The position numbers were made by a program, and so were the translations under genes. The notes beneath the pieces are model-generated. The model was not told where the DNA came from. It did not search any database and was given only the letters and a program-made list of their open reading frames with translations. Positions 44,311 through 52,586 of a stretch of 64,000 nt of DNA are shown here, in pieces; the first letter of the stretch is position 1, and every line of letters starts with the position of its first letter. Source of the DNA: Aliarcobacter sp. (GTDB lineage: Bacteria; Campylobacterota; Campylobacteria; Campylobacterales; Arcobacteraceae); NCBI GenBank assembly GCA_028689025.1, contig JAQTXA010000010.1:1-64000 (forward strand), written 5' to 3'.

Positions 44311-46074
44311 CTATACAATTCCAGGATTACCTTTGATACCAATAATATCAGGAGTATCAACTTTTATATTACTAATATGTTTAACATTTTTTAAATATGT
44401 TTCAACAGTTTCCCAAACAGGTTCACCCTCAGATTTTGCTCCAACAGTTGACCAACCAGCTACTTTGTAAGATTTACTAGCATCAAGTTTTTGACCAGTT
44501 TTTGTTAAAACTATATCAGAGATTCTTTCACCCATTTTAGCTGTTGGATTTATTCTATATGAAATTCCACCAGTTCTTACCATATCTCCACCTTGTTGGT
44601 AGAATGGATCTTCGTTAAATAAATTATCTGCAACATCTTCTAAAATTGCTTTAATATCCTCACCTTTAATATCTCTTGCATAAGTTTCAGGATATGTCAT
44701 AGCAGTTTGAGTCATTAAATCGTCAAAAGTTATAGCTTGTCCTGGCATTACTGAAGTTCCCCATCTAAATCCTGGACTTAATGAAATTTGTGCCTCTTTT
44801 ACTTCTAGAAGTGCATCACAAATAATTTGATCCCAAGAACCATTGAAGTTTCCTCTTCTAAATAGAGTCATTTCAGTTGTAGCTATTTCTCTTGTAAGTT
44901 CTTTAAGAAAAGGAAGTCTTACATCTTCAATATATTTTTTCATCTCTTTATTTTCAGGAATTAAATCAGAGAAAATTGGAAGAAGTGTAAATTTGAAGTC
45001 TTTGATTTTTCCATTTTGAATATCTAAATCTAAAACATTTAAGAATTTTCCATTACTTCCAGCATTACAAACATAAGTTGTACCACTTGCATTTTTAACA
45101 GGAACAGCTTCAGGAACACCATCGTGAGTGTGTCCACCCATGATAAAGTCAATTCCAGTTACAACTTCTCCCATTTTTTTATCTGTATCAAAACCATTGT
45201 GAGAAAGAACAATGATTGCATCTGGTTTTTCTTCAGCTTTTATCTTATCTATAATTTCTTGCATATTGTCTTCTTTTATTCCAAAAGTCCAATCAGGAAT
45301 AAATCTTTGAGGATTTGCAATAGTTGTATAGGGGAATGCTTGTCCGATAATTGCAACTCTAGCTTTTCCCATTGTTTTGATTGTATATGGTTTAAAAGCA
45401 TGACCTGTATCTTCATCAAAAGCTTCAGCTCCATTCATTAAAGCATCCTCTTTAACAAAGATATTTTGTGCTAAAAATTCAGCTTTTAGCTCTTTTACAT
45501 TTGCTAAAACTTCTTCAGCTCTATATGTGAATTCCCAGTGTCCAACAGCAACATCAACACCAAGTAAGTTCATAGCACCAACCATATCTCTACCTCTTGT
45601 GTAAAGAGCAGTTGCACTTCCTTGCCAAGTATCTCCACCATCTAATAAAAGAGTTTTATCAGCACCAAAACTATCTTTTAAATAATCAACAACTGTTTTA
45701 ATTTGAGAGAAGCCACCAACTTTTCCCATAACTTTTGCATGTTTTTCAAAATCTACACAAGAGTATGCATATTCAAGTCTTTTATTTCCTTTAATTCCAT
45801 AATAATCAAGTAATTTTTCACCTACAATGTGTGGTGGTTTACCAAAATTACTAAAAAATCCAAGATTAACACTTGGTTCTCTAAAATACACAGGAAGTAA
45901 TTGTGCATGAGAATCTGTCATATGTAAAAATCTAGCATTTCCAAATGGTTTTAATTTATAATAATCTTCTAATCTTTTTGTGTCTGTCATTCTTGTGTGA
46001 GAATTTGCAAATACAGGCGCAGCTCCTAGCATTGCCATCATATAAACAAATTCTCTTCTACTTAATTTACTCAT
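44311..46074 (-). CDS. soxB: SoxB, periplasmic thiosulfohydrolase
   Basis: Dinuclear manganese enzyme that removes the terminal sulfone from SoxY-bound thiosulfonate as sulfate. The 587-residue precursor begins with a twin-arginine-like signal (SRREFVYMMAMLG). Metal and catalytic motifs are MTDSHAQLLP (D54, H56), LLDGGDTWQGS, GHWEFTYR, VLSHNGFDTD and GGHTHDGVP. GHWEF in place of the nucleotidase GNHE marks SoxB. It is preceded by the rhodanese gene after 17 bases. Confidence 0.96.
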   Translation of the reverse strand: MSKLSRREFVYMMAMLGAAPVFANSHTRMTDTKRLEDYYKLKPFGNARFLHMTDSHAQLLPVYFREPSVNLGFFSNFGKPPHIVGEKLLDYYGIKGNKRLEYAYSCVDFEKHAKVMGKVGGFSQIKTVVDYLKDSFGADKTLLLDGGDTWQGSATALYTRGRDMVGAMNLLGVDVAVGHWEFTYRAEEVLANVKELKAEFLAQNIFVKEDALMNGAEAFDEDTGHAFKPYTIKTMGKARVAIIGQAFPYTTIANPQRFIPDWTFGIKEDNMQEIIDKIKAEEKPDAIIVLSHNGFDTDKKMGEVVTGIDFIMGGHTHDGVPEAVPVKNASGTTYVCNAGSNGKFLNVLDLDIQNGKIKDFKFTLLPIFSDLIPENKEMKKYIEDVRLPFLKELTREIATTEMTLFRRGNFNGSWDQIICDALLEVKEAQISLSPGFRWGTSVMPGQAITFDDLMTQTAMTYPETYARDIKGEDIKAILEDVADNLFNEDPFYQQGGDMVRTGGISYRINPTAKMGERISDIVLTKTGQKLDASKSYKVAGWSTVGAKSEGEPVWETVETYLKNVKHISNIKVDTPDIIGIKGNPGIV

Positions 46075-46091
46075 TTGTTATTACCTTTCAA

Positions 46092-46748
46092 TTATTTTGC
46101 ATCATCGCCAACAACAGTAAATCCTAAAGAAGTCCATGCTTGCATTCCACCTCTGTAATATTTAATTTTATCAGCTGGATAACCAATTTTTAATAATGCA
46201 AATTGTGCATTTTTTACCATTCCAGGAGTTTGTCCACACCAATAACCATTACAATACAATACTAAAGTTTTTGCTTTTGAGAAATCTAATGTTTTATCAG
46301 CTTTAACTGTAATACCCATATTATCTTCCATCATATCAATAGCATCATTCATATTATCAAAGTTTGTATATGGCACATTCACAGCACCTGGAATTCTTAG
46401 TCTTGCAAACCAACCTGGTTTTCTTGAATCAATAATTACTATATTTTCATCTGTTTGTGCTTTTTTCATATAATCAATAAACTCTAATTCTCCTACTGTT
46501 TCAACTCCAGGAGCTAAAATCATAGGTTGTGGAGTTCCTCTATCTGTTGTATCATAAAGTGGAGTAATTTTATTTCCAGCAGTTTGATTTCTCATAAGAG
46601 TAAATTTTTCACCATTTAAATTCATATCTATTGATTTTACACCAGATGAAATTGCTACAAAACTCTCTGCAACCTCAGCACCAAGTGATATAGATGAACT
46701 AAAAGCTAAAATTAAAGTTGAAACTACTAAATTTCTTAAATTTTTCAT
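46092..46748 (-). CDS. Sox-cluster periplasmic rhodanese
   Basis: A 218-residue exported protein (signal peptide ends near SLGA-EVA) with a rhodanese domain: IVIIDSRKPGWFARLRIPGAVNVPY and the active loop LYCNGYWCGQTPGM. It shares loop and overall plan with the rhodanese at 38206-38880. Placed directly upstream of soxB, it probably carries persulfide sulfur within the thiosulfate pathway. That is inference from position. Confidence 0.82.
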   Translation of the reverse strand: MKNLRNLVVSTLILAFSSSISLGAEVAESFVAISSGVKSIDMNLNGEKFTLMRNQTAGNKITPLYDTTDRGTPQPMILAPGVETVGELEFIDYMKKAQTDENIVIIDSRKPGWFARLRIPGAVNVPYTNFDNMNDAIDMMEDNMGITVKADKTLDFSKAKTLVLYCNGYWCGQTPGMVKNAQFALLKIGYPADKIKYYRGGMQAWTSLGFTVVGDDAK

Positions 46749-46776
46749 TGTTTTCCTTTATAAAAAAATAAAAAAA

Positions 46777-46802
46777 AAGCCAAGATTTAAAACTCTTGAC
46801 TT
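46777..46802 (-). terminator. Hairpin inside the sox cluster
   Basis: On the minus strand AAGTCAAGA pairs with TCTTGGCTT, with one G-U pair, followed by seven T residues. The wobble pair is only possible on the minus-strand transcript. It separates the soxCDXYZA-unknown segment from rhodanese-soxB and probably acts as a partial terminator. Confidence 0.6.
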
Positions 46803-46839
46803 TTTACAAATTAAATATTAACAGTAATTAAACTTGATA

Positions 46840-47265
46840 CTAATATTTATACCCATCACTTGGACTTGCCAACTTCCAAGTTTTTTTAGCTTCTTCTTCT
46901 TGAGTTAATGCACTAATTGCAAAAGAGCAAGCTCTCCAAGCTGCGTATTCAACAGTTACGTCACCTGTTTTTTTCTTTTTAACATCAACAATATCAATAT
47001 TTTTAGCACCTGATTTTAAAGCAGCATCAACAGCTTCAATATATTGACTAGTTTTCATTCCTAATCTCATAAATTCAACATTGTGTTTTATTGCAATTTC
47101 ATTATATTTTGTTGCTGTTGCTAATACTTTTTCAATTCCATTTGCTTCAACATTACACTCTTTTTTTACATCTAATTTAGATATTTCAGAAGCATTAACA
47201 CTTACAACTAATCCAGAAGTTAATAATGCTGTTGCTGTTACGAATTTTAAAATTGTTTTTTTCAT
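46840..47265 (-). CDS. Unknown exported protein of the sox cluster
   Basis: A 141-residue precursor with a clear signal peptide (KKTILKFVTATALLTSGLVV, cleaved near VNA-SEI) and a helical mature part with two cysteines, one in KKECNVEA and one in AAWRACSFAIS. No haem or metal motif is present. I do not recognise a family. It lies 14 bases after soxA, so it is co-transcribed with the SoxXA cytochrome genes. An assembly or binding partner of SoxAX is possible, but it does not resemble SoxK as I know it. The start is the ATG at 47265, with AAGGTGG six bases ahead. Confidence 0.7.
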   Translation of the reverse strand: MKKTILKFVTATALLTSGLVVSVNASEISKLDVKKECNVEANGIEKVLATATKYNEIAIKHNVEFMRLGMKTSQYIEAVDAALKSGAKNIDIVDVKKKKTGDVTVEYAAWRACSFAISALTQEEEAKKTWKLASPSDGYKY

Positions 47266-47278
47266 AATATCCACCTTA

Positions 47279-48193
47279 TTATTTTCTTACATCTGGACCG
47301 TCAACAGCCATACCATTTGACATATACGCAAGGAAATATAATAACTCTTTCATTTGTGTACTCTCATCTTTTGGTGGAACTTGACCTTGATCTACAATAC
47401 AACCTGATATTCTTCGCTCAATAGTACCAAGACTATCCCATTTTAATCTATACACAGGGAAATGTGTAGATTGCCCAGTTAATGGAGAAAGTTTTTCATT
47501 TCTAACTCTTACACCTGCACCTTGAATATGACACTCAGCACAAGAAAGTTTTAAATATCCTTTTTGACTGTAATAATATTCTTTCCCATTTTCATAAGCT
47601 TTTTTTGCATCAGCACTTGATATTTTAATATCAACTTTTTTACCAGCTTCTGTTGCTGTGCTAGCTAAATATGCTTGAAAATCTGCCATAGCACCTTTTT
47701 GTGTATCCCACTCTGTTTCACCATTTGCTCTTAGACAATCATTAACAGCAGATGTTAAAGATACTAACTCTTTTTTCTTCTCATCAAAATATGGATAATT
47801 TCCAGTTACTTTTGTATCAGGAAAACAAGTTGCTAATGAATTTCCATTAGCAAATTTTTTGTTATATAACTCTTCACCTTTTTCAATACCTGCGTCATAA
47901 GGAGGCATTTCTTTAATTGCTTCATATTGAGATTTAGCATCTTTAGAAAATGAATAAGCTCCTATTGCAAAATCATTATGTTTTAAATTTTTTTCATAAT
48001 CATTTTTTAACTCTTCATCTGTTGAATATGGGAAAAAAGTATTTTTATTTTTTTCTGGATCAGCAAACTTTGCTTCAAAATACTTTATTGCTGCAACTCT
48101 ATCTTTTTCTGCTTGAGCATTGAAATCAGCTGCATATAAAGAGCAAACTGTAAGTGCTATTAATGCTGTAGACTTTACAAATTTTGATAACAT
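47279..48193 (-). CDS. soxA: SoxA, monohaem type, c-type cytochrome
   Basis: With SoxX it attaches thiosulfate to the SoxY cysteine. The 304-residue precursor has a signal peptide and one haem-binding motif CAECH (C218 to H222). The axial cysteine that carries a persulfide is in RISGCIVDQGQ (C265). The first haem site found in dihaem SoxA proteins is missing; that region has only C123 and C153 without a CXXCH. This is the single-haem form seen in several lineages. Confidence 0.93.
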   Translation of the reverse strand: MLSKFVKSTALIALTVCSLYAADFNAQAEKDRVAAIKYFEAKFADPEKNKNTFFPYSTDEELKNDYEKNLKHNDFAIGAYSFSKDAKSQYEAIKEMPPYDAGIEKGEELYNKKFANGNSLATCFPDTKVTGNYPYFDEKKKELVSLTSAVNDCLRANGETEWDTQKGAMADFQAYLASTATEAGKKVDIKISSADAKKAYENGKEYYYSQKGYLKLSCAECHIQGAGVRVRNEKLSPLTGQSTHFPVYRLKWDSLGTIERRISGCIVDQGQVPPKDESTQMKELLYFLAYMSNGMAVDGPDVRK

Positions 48194-48229
48194 CGTATCT
48201 CCTTTTATTTTAATTGCTAAAGTTTATAA

Positions 48230-48535
48230 CTATTTTATTATTCCACTACTTGTGTCTGTATTACCTTTTAAGTCTTTCCATGTAATCACAACTGTATCAC
48301 CAACAGCAGCACCTTTAAATGAAAATTTCATATAAGGATCTTTTGATAAGAATTGACTTGTTGATGCTTCATACACAACTTTATCTCCAACTTTTGCAAC
48401 TACATAAGTAATAAAATTAGCCTCTTTTTTTGCTCTTTCAGCTTCTTGGTAACTCATCATTGGATGTGTTGCTAATGCTTTTACTTCAACTATTCCGTCT
48501 TTTAACTTTGCTTTGATTTTTGTAGTATCTGACAT
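48230..48535 (-). CDS. soxZ: SoxZ, partner of the SoxY carrier
   Basis: A 101-residue protein with the SoxZ fold and no signal peptide, exported together with SoxY. It starts with MSDTTKIKAKLKDGIVEVKAL and shows HPMMSYQEA and FKGAAVGDTVVITWKDLKGN, which are typical. It forms the scaffold holding the SoxY swinging arm. Upstream 65 bases separate it from soxY. Confidence 0.94.
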   Translation of the reverse strand: MSDTTKIKAKLKDGIVEVKALATHPMMSYQEAERAKKEANFITYVVAKVGDKVVYEASTSQFLSKDPYMKFSFKGAAVGDTVVITWKDLKGNTDTSSGIIK

Positions 48536-48600
48536 TTTTTTTCCTTTTTTCTATCTATTTTTTATGTTATTTATAATTTTTTATGAATAAGTTGAAAAAA

Positions 48601-49053
48601 TCAACCTCCACATCCACCAATAGTTACTTTTACTAATTTTGATACTGAATATAATTTTCCTTCAGCTTCTGCAACAACTGTAACAGTTCCTGTTTTTGCC
48701 ATTTTAATTCTAATTGCATAATCAGCAACAGAATTTTCATTTAAACTAAATACAGCAACTGCACTTTCTGGATTTGCATCTTGGAATACTGCAATTCTTG
48801 TAGCTTTTAATTGAGTATCAAAAGAAACTGGAATAACTGCACCATTTTCAGCAATATCAGGAGCACTTAAATTGATGCTTCCTTCAGTTAATGTAGATGA
48901 TCCAAAAAGCTCTTTTATTGCTTCATCTACTTTTGTTGCAGTCCATGCTTTTGGTAGAGTTTCTCTAAAATCAACAGCACTTAATTTTCCTGGAATCGCT
49001 GCAATTGCAACTGCACCTAATCCTAAGCTTAAAAAACTTCTTCTATTCATCAT
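48601..49053 (-). CDS. soxY: SoxY, sulfur-carrier protein
   Basis: A 150-residue precursor with twin-arginine signal (NRRSFLSLGLGAVA) and the C-terminal swinging arm GGCGG, whose cysteine C148 carries the sulfur substrate through the cycle. The immunoglobulin-like middle region is usual. ATG-ATG doublet at the start; AAAGGATAAAAC precedes the first ATG, which I use. Confidence 0.95.
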   Translation of the reverse strand: MMNRRSFLSLGLGAVAIAAIPGKLSAVDFRETLPKAWTATKVDEAIKELFGSSTLTEGSINLSAPDIAENGAVIPVSFDTQLKATRIAVFQDANPESAVAVFSLNENSVADYAIRIKMAKTGTVTVVAEAEGKLYSVSKLVKVTIGGCGG

Positions 49054-49068
49054 GTTTTATCCTTTGTT

Positions 49069-49422
49069 TTAATTAATTGTTTTTAAATATGCAATTACAG
49101 CTTTGATTTCATCATTGCTTAACCAACCATTTTTACCAAATGCTGGCATTGCTGAAATTGGATTTGTTGTATTTGGGTCATAAATTTTTTCATATAAAGC
49201 TTCTTCTGGCCAAGCTGATAAAGCTTGTAAAACAGGTCCCATACTTCCAGGTCCATCTAGTGTTTTACCATTAATTGCATGACAAGCTACACAATTTCCC
49301 TGAGTATTAGTGTTAAAGATTTTTTCACCTTTTTTAACTAACTCATCATCTGATGCAAAACCACTAACTACCATCAATCCACTAATTGCAGATGCGGCTA
49401 GTAACTTTTTAATTACATTCAT
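49069..49422 (-). CDS. soxX: SoxX, c-type cytochrome
   Basis: Small cytochrome partner of SoxA. The 117-residue precursor has a signal peptide, one haem motif CVACH (C44 to H48) and a methionine ligand in ISAMPAFGKNG (M92). The GPGSMGPVL stretch after the haem site is typical of SoxX. It lies 15 bases upstream of soxY on the minus strand. Confidence 0.93.
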   Translation of the reverse strand: MNVIKKLLAASAISGLMVVSGFASDDELVKKGEKIFNTNTQGNCVACHAINGKTLDGPGSMGPVLQALSAWPEEALYEKIYDPNTTNPISAMPAFGKNGWLSNDEIKAVIAYLKTIN

Positions 49423-49435
49423 AAGCTCTCCTTTG

Positions 49436-50623
49436 TTATTTGCTAGAATTAATCATATAATCGATTACTTCTTTCATTTTCTCATCCGTTAACTCAGTAC
49501 CACCTTTAGGGGGCATAGAATTTATACCATTAATTCCATTATTATAAACTTTATCAATTCCCTTAGCAACTACTTTTTCCCAAGCAGCTTTATCACCTAA
49601 AACAGGAGCTCCAATAGCTGGATTTCCATGACAAGTTACACATGTTTCTTCATATATTTTTTGTCCAGGTAAAACATCACCTTTATCTTCAGTTTTTACT
49701 AAATCACGAACTGTTAATACAGGTTGGTTTGCATTTGCAGTTAAATCATTTTCGATTTTTAAAAGAAGTGTATTTACATCCTCTTTTATACAATCTTTCA
49801 TACATTTAGTTCCTGTTCCATAAATTTTAGGATTAGAAAGTAATGCAGTCATATTTTTCACACCTTCTCTTGGATCTTTTGTATCAACTTCAGGATAAAA
49901 TCCATCATGATTTGGCATCACAATTTTCATCATTTTTTCTTTATCTAATACAAACTCATCTTCAAGATCTTCACCTTCATACTGAATACCATTTACTGAT
50001 AATAAATATGCAGTTAAAGCATAAGTTTCACTATTAGTTAAACTTTTTGGATGTGGGAAAGGCATTGAATCTTGAATATACCAATACAATGTACTAGCAT
50101 ATGGCCAATATGAACCAATAGTTCTAATTGGAGTATCTGGATTTGGATTTTCATCCGCTGGATTTAGTCTTTGAATTTTTAACGATTCTTTTGTTCCACC
50201 TGCAAGTCTAGGATAACCTTTTCCTCCTGCTCCAAAATCACCATGACACATAACACAATGTGCATCGTATAATTCTGAACCTGATTCAACTGAACCTTCA
50301 GCTTTTTTAGGTTTGCCATCATCTCCAAGTACCACTTCACCATTTTTCATATCAAATTCAGGTAAACCAGTTCCATCAGGTTTTACATCAACATTCCAAG
50401 CTGTTATTTCATTTTTTGTAACGGCTCTTCCTATATTATAATCTTTAACTTCTTGAGTGTTTACATGATATGCATTATACTTACCATCTTTAATTGGATA
50501 TTTAACAGCACCATCAACTGACATCTCTTTAGAAGCAGCAATTGCAGAACTTGCTAATAGCGTTGATAAACCAATGCTAAGAAGAGTAAATTTAAGCTTT
50601 TTTGTGTTTTCTAATTTGAACAT
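49436..50623 (-). CDS. soxD: SoxD, dihaem cytochrome of sulfane dehydrogenase
   Basis: Electron-accepting partner of SoxC. The 395-residue precursor has a signal peptide and two haem motifs, CVMCH (C123 to H127) and CVTCH (C328 to H332). It also has an additional CMKDC pair at 274-278 of unknown role. The two-domain layout with a 200-residue gap is typical of SoxD. The ATG has GGAGAG seven bases upstream and overlaps the end of soxC by 32 bases. Confidence 0.9.
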   Translation of the reverse strand: MFKLENTKKLKFTLLSIGLSTLLASSAIAASKEMSVDGAVKYPIKDGKYNAYHVNTQEVKDYNIGRAVTKNEITAWNVDVKPDGTGLPEFDMKNGEVVLGDDGKPKKAEGSVESGSELYDAHCVMCHGDFGAGGKGYPRLAGGTKESLKIQRLNPADENPNPDTPIRTIGSYWPYASTLYWYIQDSMPFPHPKSLTNSETYALTAYLLSVNGIQYEGEDLEDEFVLDKEKMMKIVMPNHDGFYPEVDTKDPREGVKNMTALLSNPKIYGTGTKCMKDCIKEDVNTLLLKIENDLTANANQPVLTVRDLVKTEDKGDVLPGQKIYEETCVTCHGNPAIGAPVLGDKAAWEKVVAKGIDKVYNNGINGINSMPPKGGTELTDEKMKEVIDYMINSSK

Positions 50624-51926
50624 TATTGCACTCTCCTTTACTTGTAATTTCCCATGTCACAATTGCATTTCTGTGATAAACCGATTCAACACCAATTGCA
50701 GATGTTTCTTGGTCGATTGTAGGTTGAATATTTCCAAAATCATCATACGATCTACTTGATAATAATAGAGGTTTTCCATCCCATCTGTAAACATAAGAGA
50801 ATCTTGTCCAAGATTTTGGTAATACTAAACCTTTAAGTTTAGCCTCAATCCAATTATCTCCACCATCAAAAGATATATCAACACCTTTGATTGTTCCATG
50901 TCCAGACCAAGCAAGTCCTTCAATTTCTACCATATCACCTTTTTTCAAATGTGTCCATGGTTTTTCAGGACAAGGACTAGTAATTACTGAGTTAACTTCA
51001 TTAACCCAAAAATATCTAATTGCTTTTCCAGATTTTTGTAACATTGTATATTTAGAAGTCTCTTCTTTAGAATGCCAAGGTTTATCTGAGAACTCTAATC
51101 TTCTTAACCATTTAGTATTAAGATTTCCTTCCCATCCTGGAACAATAAGTCTTACAGGATAACCTTGTTCAGGTCTTAATGCTTCACCATTTTGTCCCCA
51201 AACAACCATAACATCATCTAAGGCTTTTTCAACAGGAATACTTCTTGGATTTGAAGCATTATCACTTCCTTCTGCTAACATCCAAACAGCGTCTTTTTCA
51301 AGGCCTAAATCATCTAAAATAGTTTTTAACATTACTCCTGTCCATTGAGCAGCACTCATTAGACCTTTCATAAATTGTAAACTATTAAATTGAGGTCCTC
51401 TCCACTCAGGACTTCCATTTGCTGGACACTCTATAAAATAAATTCTTGATTCGCTTGGATATCTTTTTAAATCTTCTAAAGTTAAAACAATCTCTTTTTT
51501 AACTTTTCCATGAATCATTAATCTCCACTCATTAGGATCAACATGGGCAGTTCCCCCATGATCTCTTGTAAAAAATAATCCATTTGGTGTAATAATACCT
51601 TCAGATTCATGAATTGGACTCATTGATACAGATGCATACGCATCTCCCGATGAAAATAAATCATGTGTTCTTCTAATATTATTGTGCTCATATGGTGATG
51701 GAATACCATATAAGTTTTTATCTACTGGATCTCCTAACTTTATACCCCAAGGTACTTCATTTATTATTGCCGCTTCATCTGCTTTTACAGATACTGGCGA
51801 TAAAATTGATGCTGCACTCAAAGCACTAGCTGAATAAATAGCTGTTTTTCTGAAAAAATCTCTTCTACTTGTAACTTCTACAGAATTAGATTTAACATCA
51901 CTTTGCAAAGCTTTGCTGTTTTTCAA
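50592..51926 (-). CDS. soxC: SoxC, molybdenum sulfane dehydrogenase subunit
   Basis: Sulfite-oxidase-family molybdoenzyme that oxidises the SoxY-bound sulfane sulfur. The 444-residue precursor has a twin-arginine signal (SRRDFFRKTAIYSAS) and the molybdenum-binding cysteine C167 in FIECPANGSPEW. Cofactor contacts appear in VWGQNGEALRPEQGYPVRLIVPGWEG. The start is a TTG preceded by a very strong AGGAGGT six bases upstream. It is the first gene of the sox run and is followed by soxD in an overlapping arrangement. Confidence 0.94.
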   Translation of the reverse strand: MKNSKALQSDVKSNSVEVTSRRDFFRKTAIYSASALSAASILSPVSVKADEAAIINEVPWGIKLGDPVDKNLYGIPSPYEHNNIRRTHDLFSSGDAYASVSMSPIHESEGIITPNGLFFTRDHGGTAHVDPNEWRLMIHGKVKKEIVLTLEDLKRYPSESRIYFIECPANGSPEWRGPQFNSLQFMKGLMSAAQWTGVMLKTILDDLGLEKDAVWMLAEGSDNASNPRSIPVEKALDDVMVVWGQNGEALRPEQGYPVRLIVPGWEGNLNTKWLRRLEFSDKPWHSKEETSKYTMLQKSGKAIRYFWVNEVNSVITSPCPEKPWTHLKKGDMVEIEGLAWSGHGTIKGVDISFDGGDNWIEAKLKGLVLPKSWTRFSYVYRWDGKPLLLSSRSYDDFGNIQPTIDQETSAIGVESVYHRNAIVTWEITSKGECNNVQIRKHKKA

Positions 51927-51996
51927 CTTTTACCTCCTAAACAATTTGATAATACTTACTAAATGATAATATTTATAAATATACTTCATTAAATCT

Positions 51997-52002
51997 ATTA
52001 TA
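51997..52002 (-). promoter_or_regulatory. Possible -10 element for the sox operon
   Basis: TATAAT on the minus strand, about 70 bases before the soxC start, in AT-rich sequence. Several other AT-rich matches exist, so the choice is tentative. Confidence 0.35.
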
Positions 52003-52065
52003 AGTTTTATAACTTAAATTAAAACTTAATTTATTAGTTTTTCTTATAAAAATTTGAATTATTTT

Positions 52066-52228
52066 GCAATAGAATAGCAATAGAATAGCATTTAAAGAGT
52101 ACCTATATCTTTATGTATTAGAATATATAACCTATGAATAATCATTCATAGATGGGCATAAATTGGGATTTATTTTTATATTTAATTTAATTTCCAGCAC
52201 TCACATAAAAAAATTATTTTTTATGTGA
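52066..52228. promoter_or_regulatory. Palindrome and repeat cluster upstream of sox
   Basis: The 660-base gap 51927-52586 has no gene. It holds an exact tandem repeat of GCAATAGAATA (52066-52087), a palindrome CTATGAAT-AATC-ATTCATAG (52132-52151) and a perfect 12-pair inverted repeat TCACATAAAAAA/TTTTTTATGTGA (52201-52228). A further one, TTTCTTAT/ATAAGAAA, lies at 52276-52298. Operators for sox control are plausible. The 12-pair repeat could instead end transcription of the helicase gene. Nothing else stands out as far as 52586. Confidence 0.4.
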
Positions 52229-52586
52229 TAAATATTGAAAATATTGTTTTTTCTAGCTCAAATATTTTATAAATTTTTCTTATACATATCATAAGAAAGA
52301 GTTCATTTAGCATACTTGTAATAATATTTCTTGTGTATATAAAGCCTGAGTAAAAGGAAAAATTGCTATTACAATAGAAAAGTTAAAGGTAGAGAATCAT
52401 TAAGTGAAATAAGTGTAGTTTGTTTAAATTTAAGATATATATAAAAGATAAAAAAGGACTAATCCAAAGGATTCTATTTTCAAGTAATTCAAGTTTTTAA
52501 TTTAAAAATATTAAAAAATAATCCAGTAGAAAGTTAAACTAAAAGAACATCAGATTTCGATGTTTGATATTATCCTTGCCTTAAAG

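Noticed and set aside
45124-45441. Plus-strand frame opposite soxB
   Set aside because: It is antisense to conserved SoxB metal-site sequence and has no start signals; the cysteine and phenylalanine bias is that of a shadow frame.
47279-48193. Frameshift or damage at the missing first haem site of SoxA
   Set aside because: The frame is intact over its whole length and the region is well formed. Single-haem SoxA proteins are a known natural type.
51927-52586. Hidden protein gene in the long gap upstream of sox
   Set aside because: All six frames are broken by frequent stops, and no frame had a ribosome-binding site with a reasonable length.
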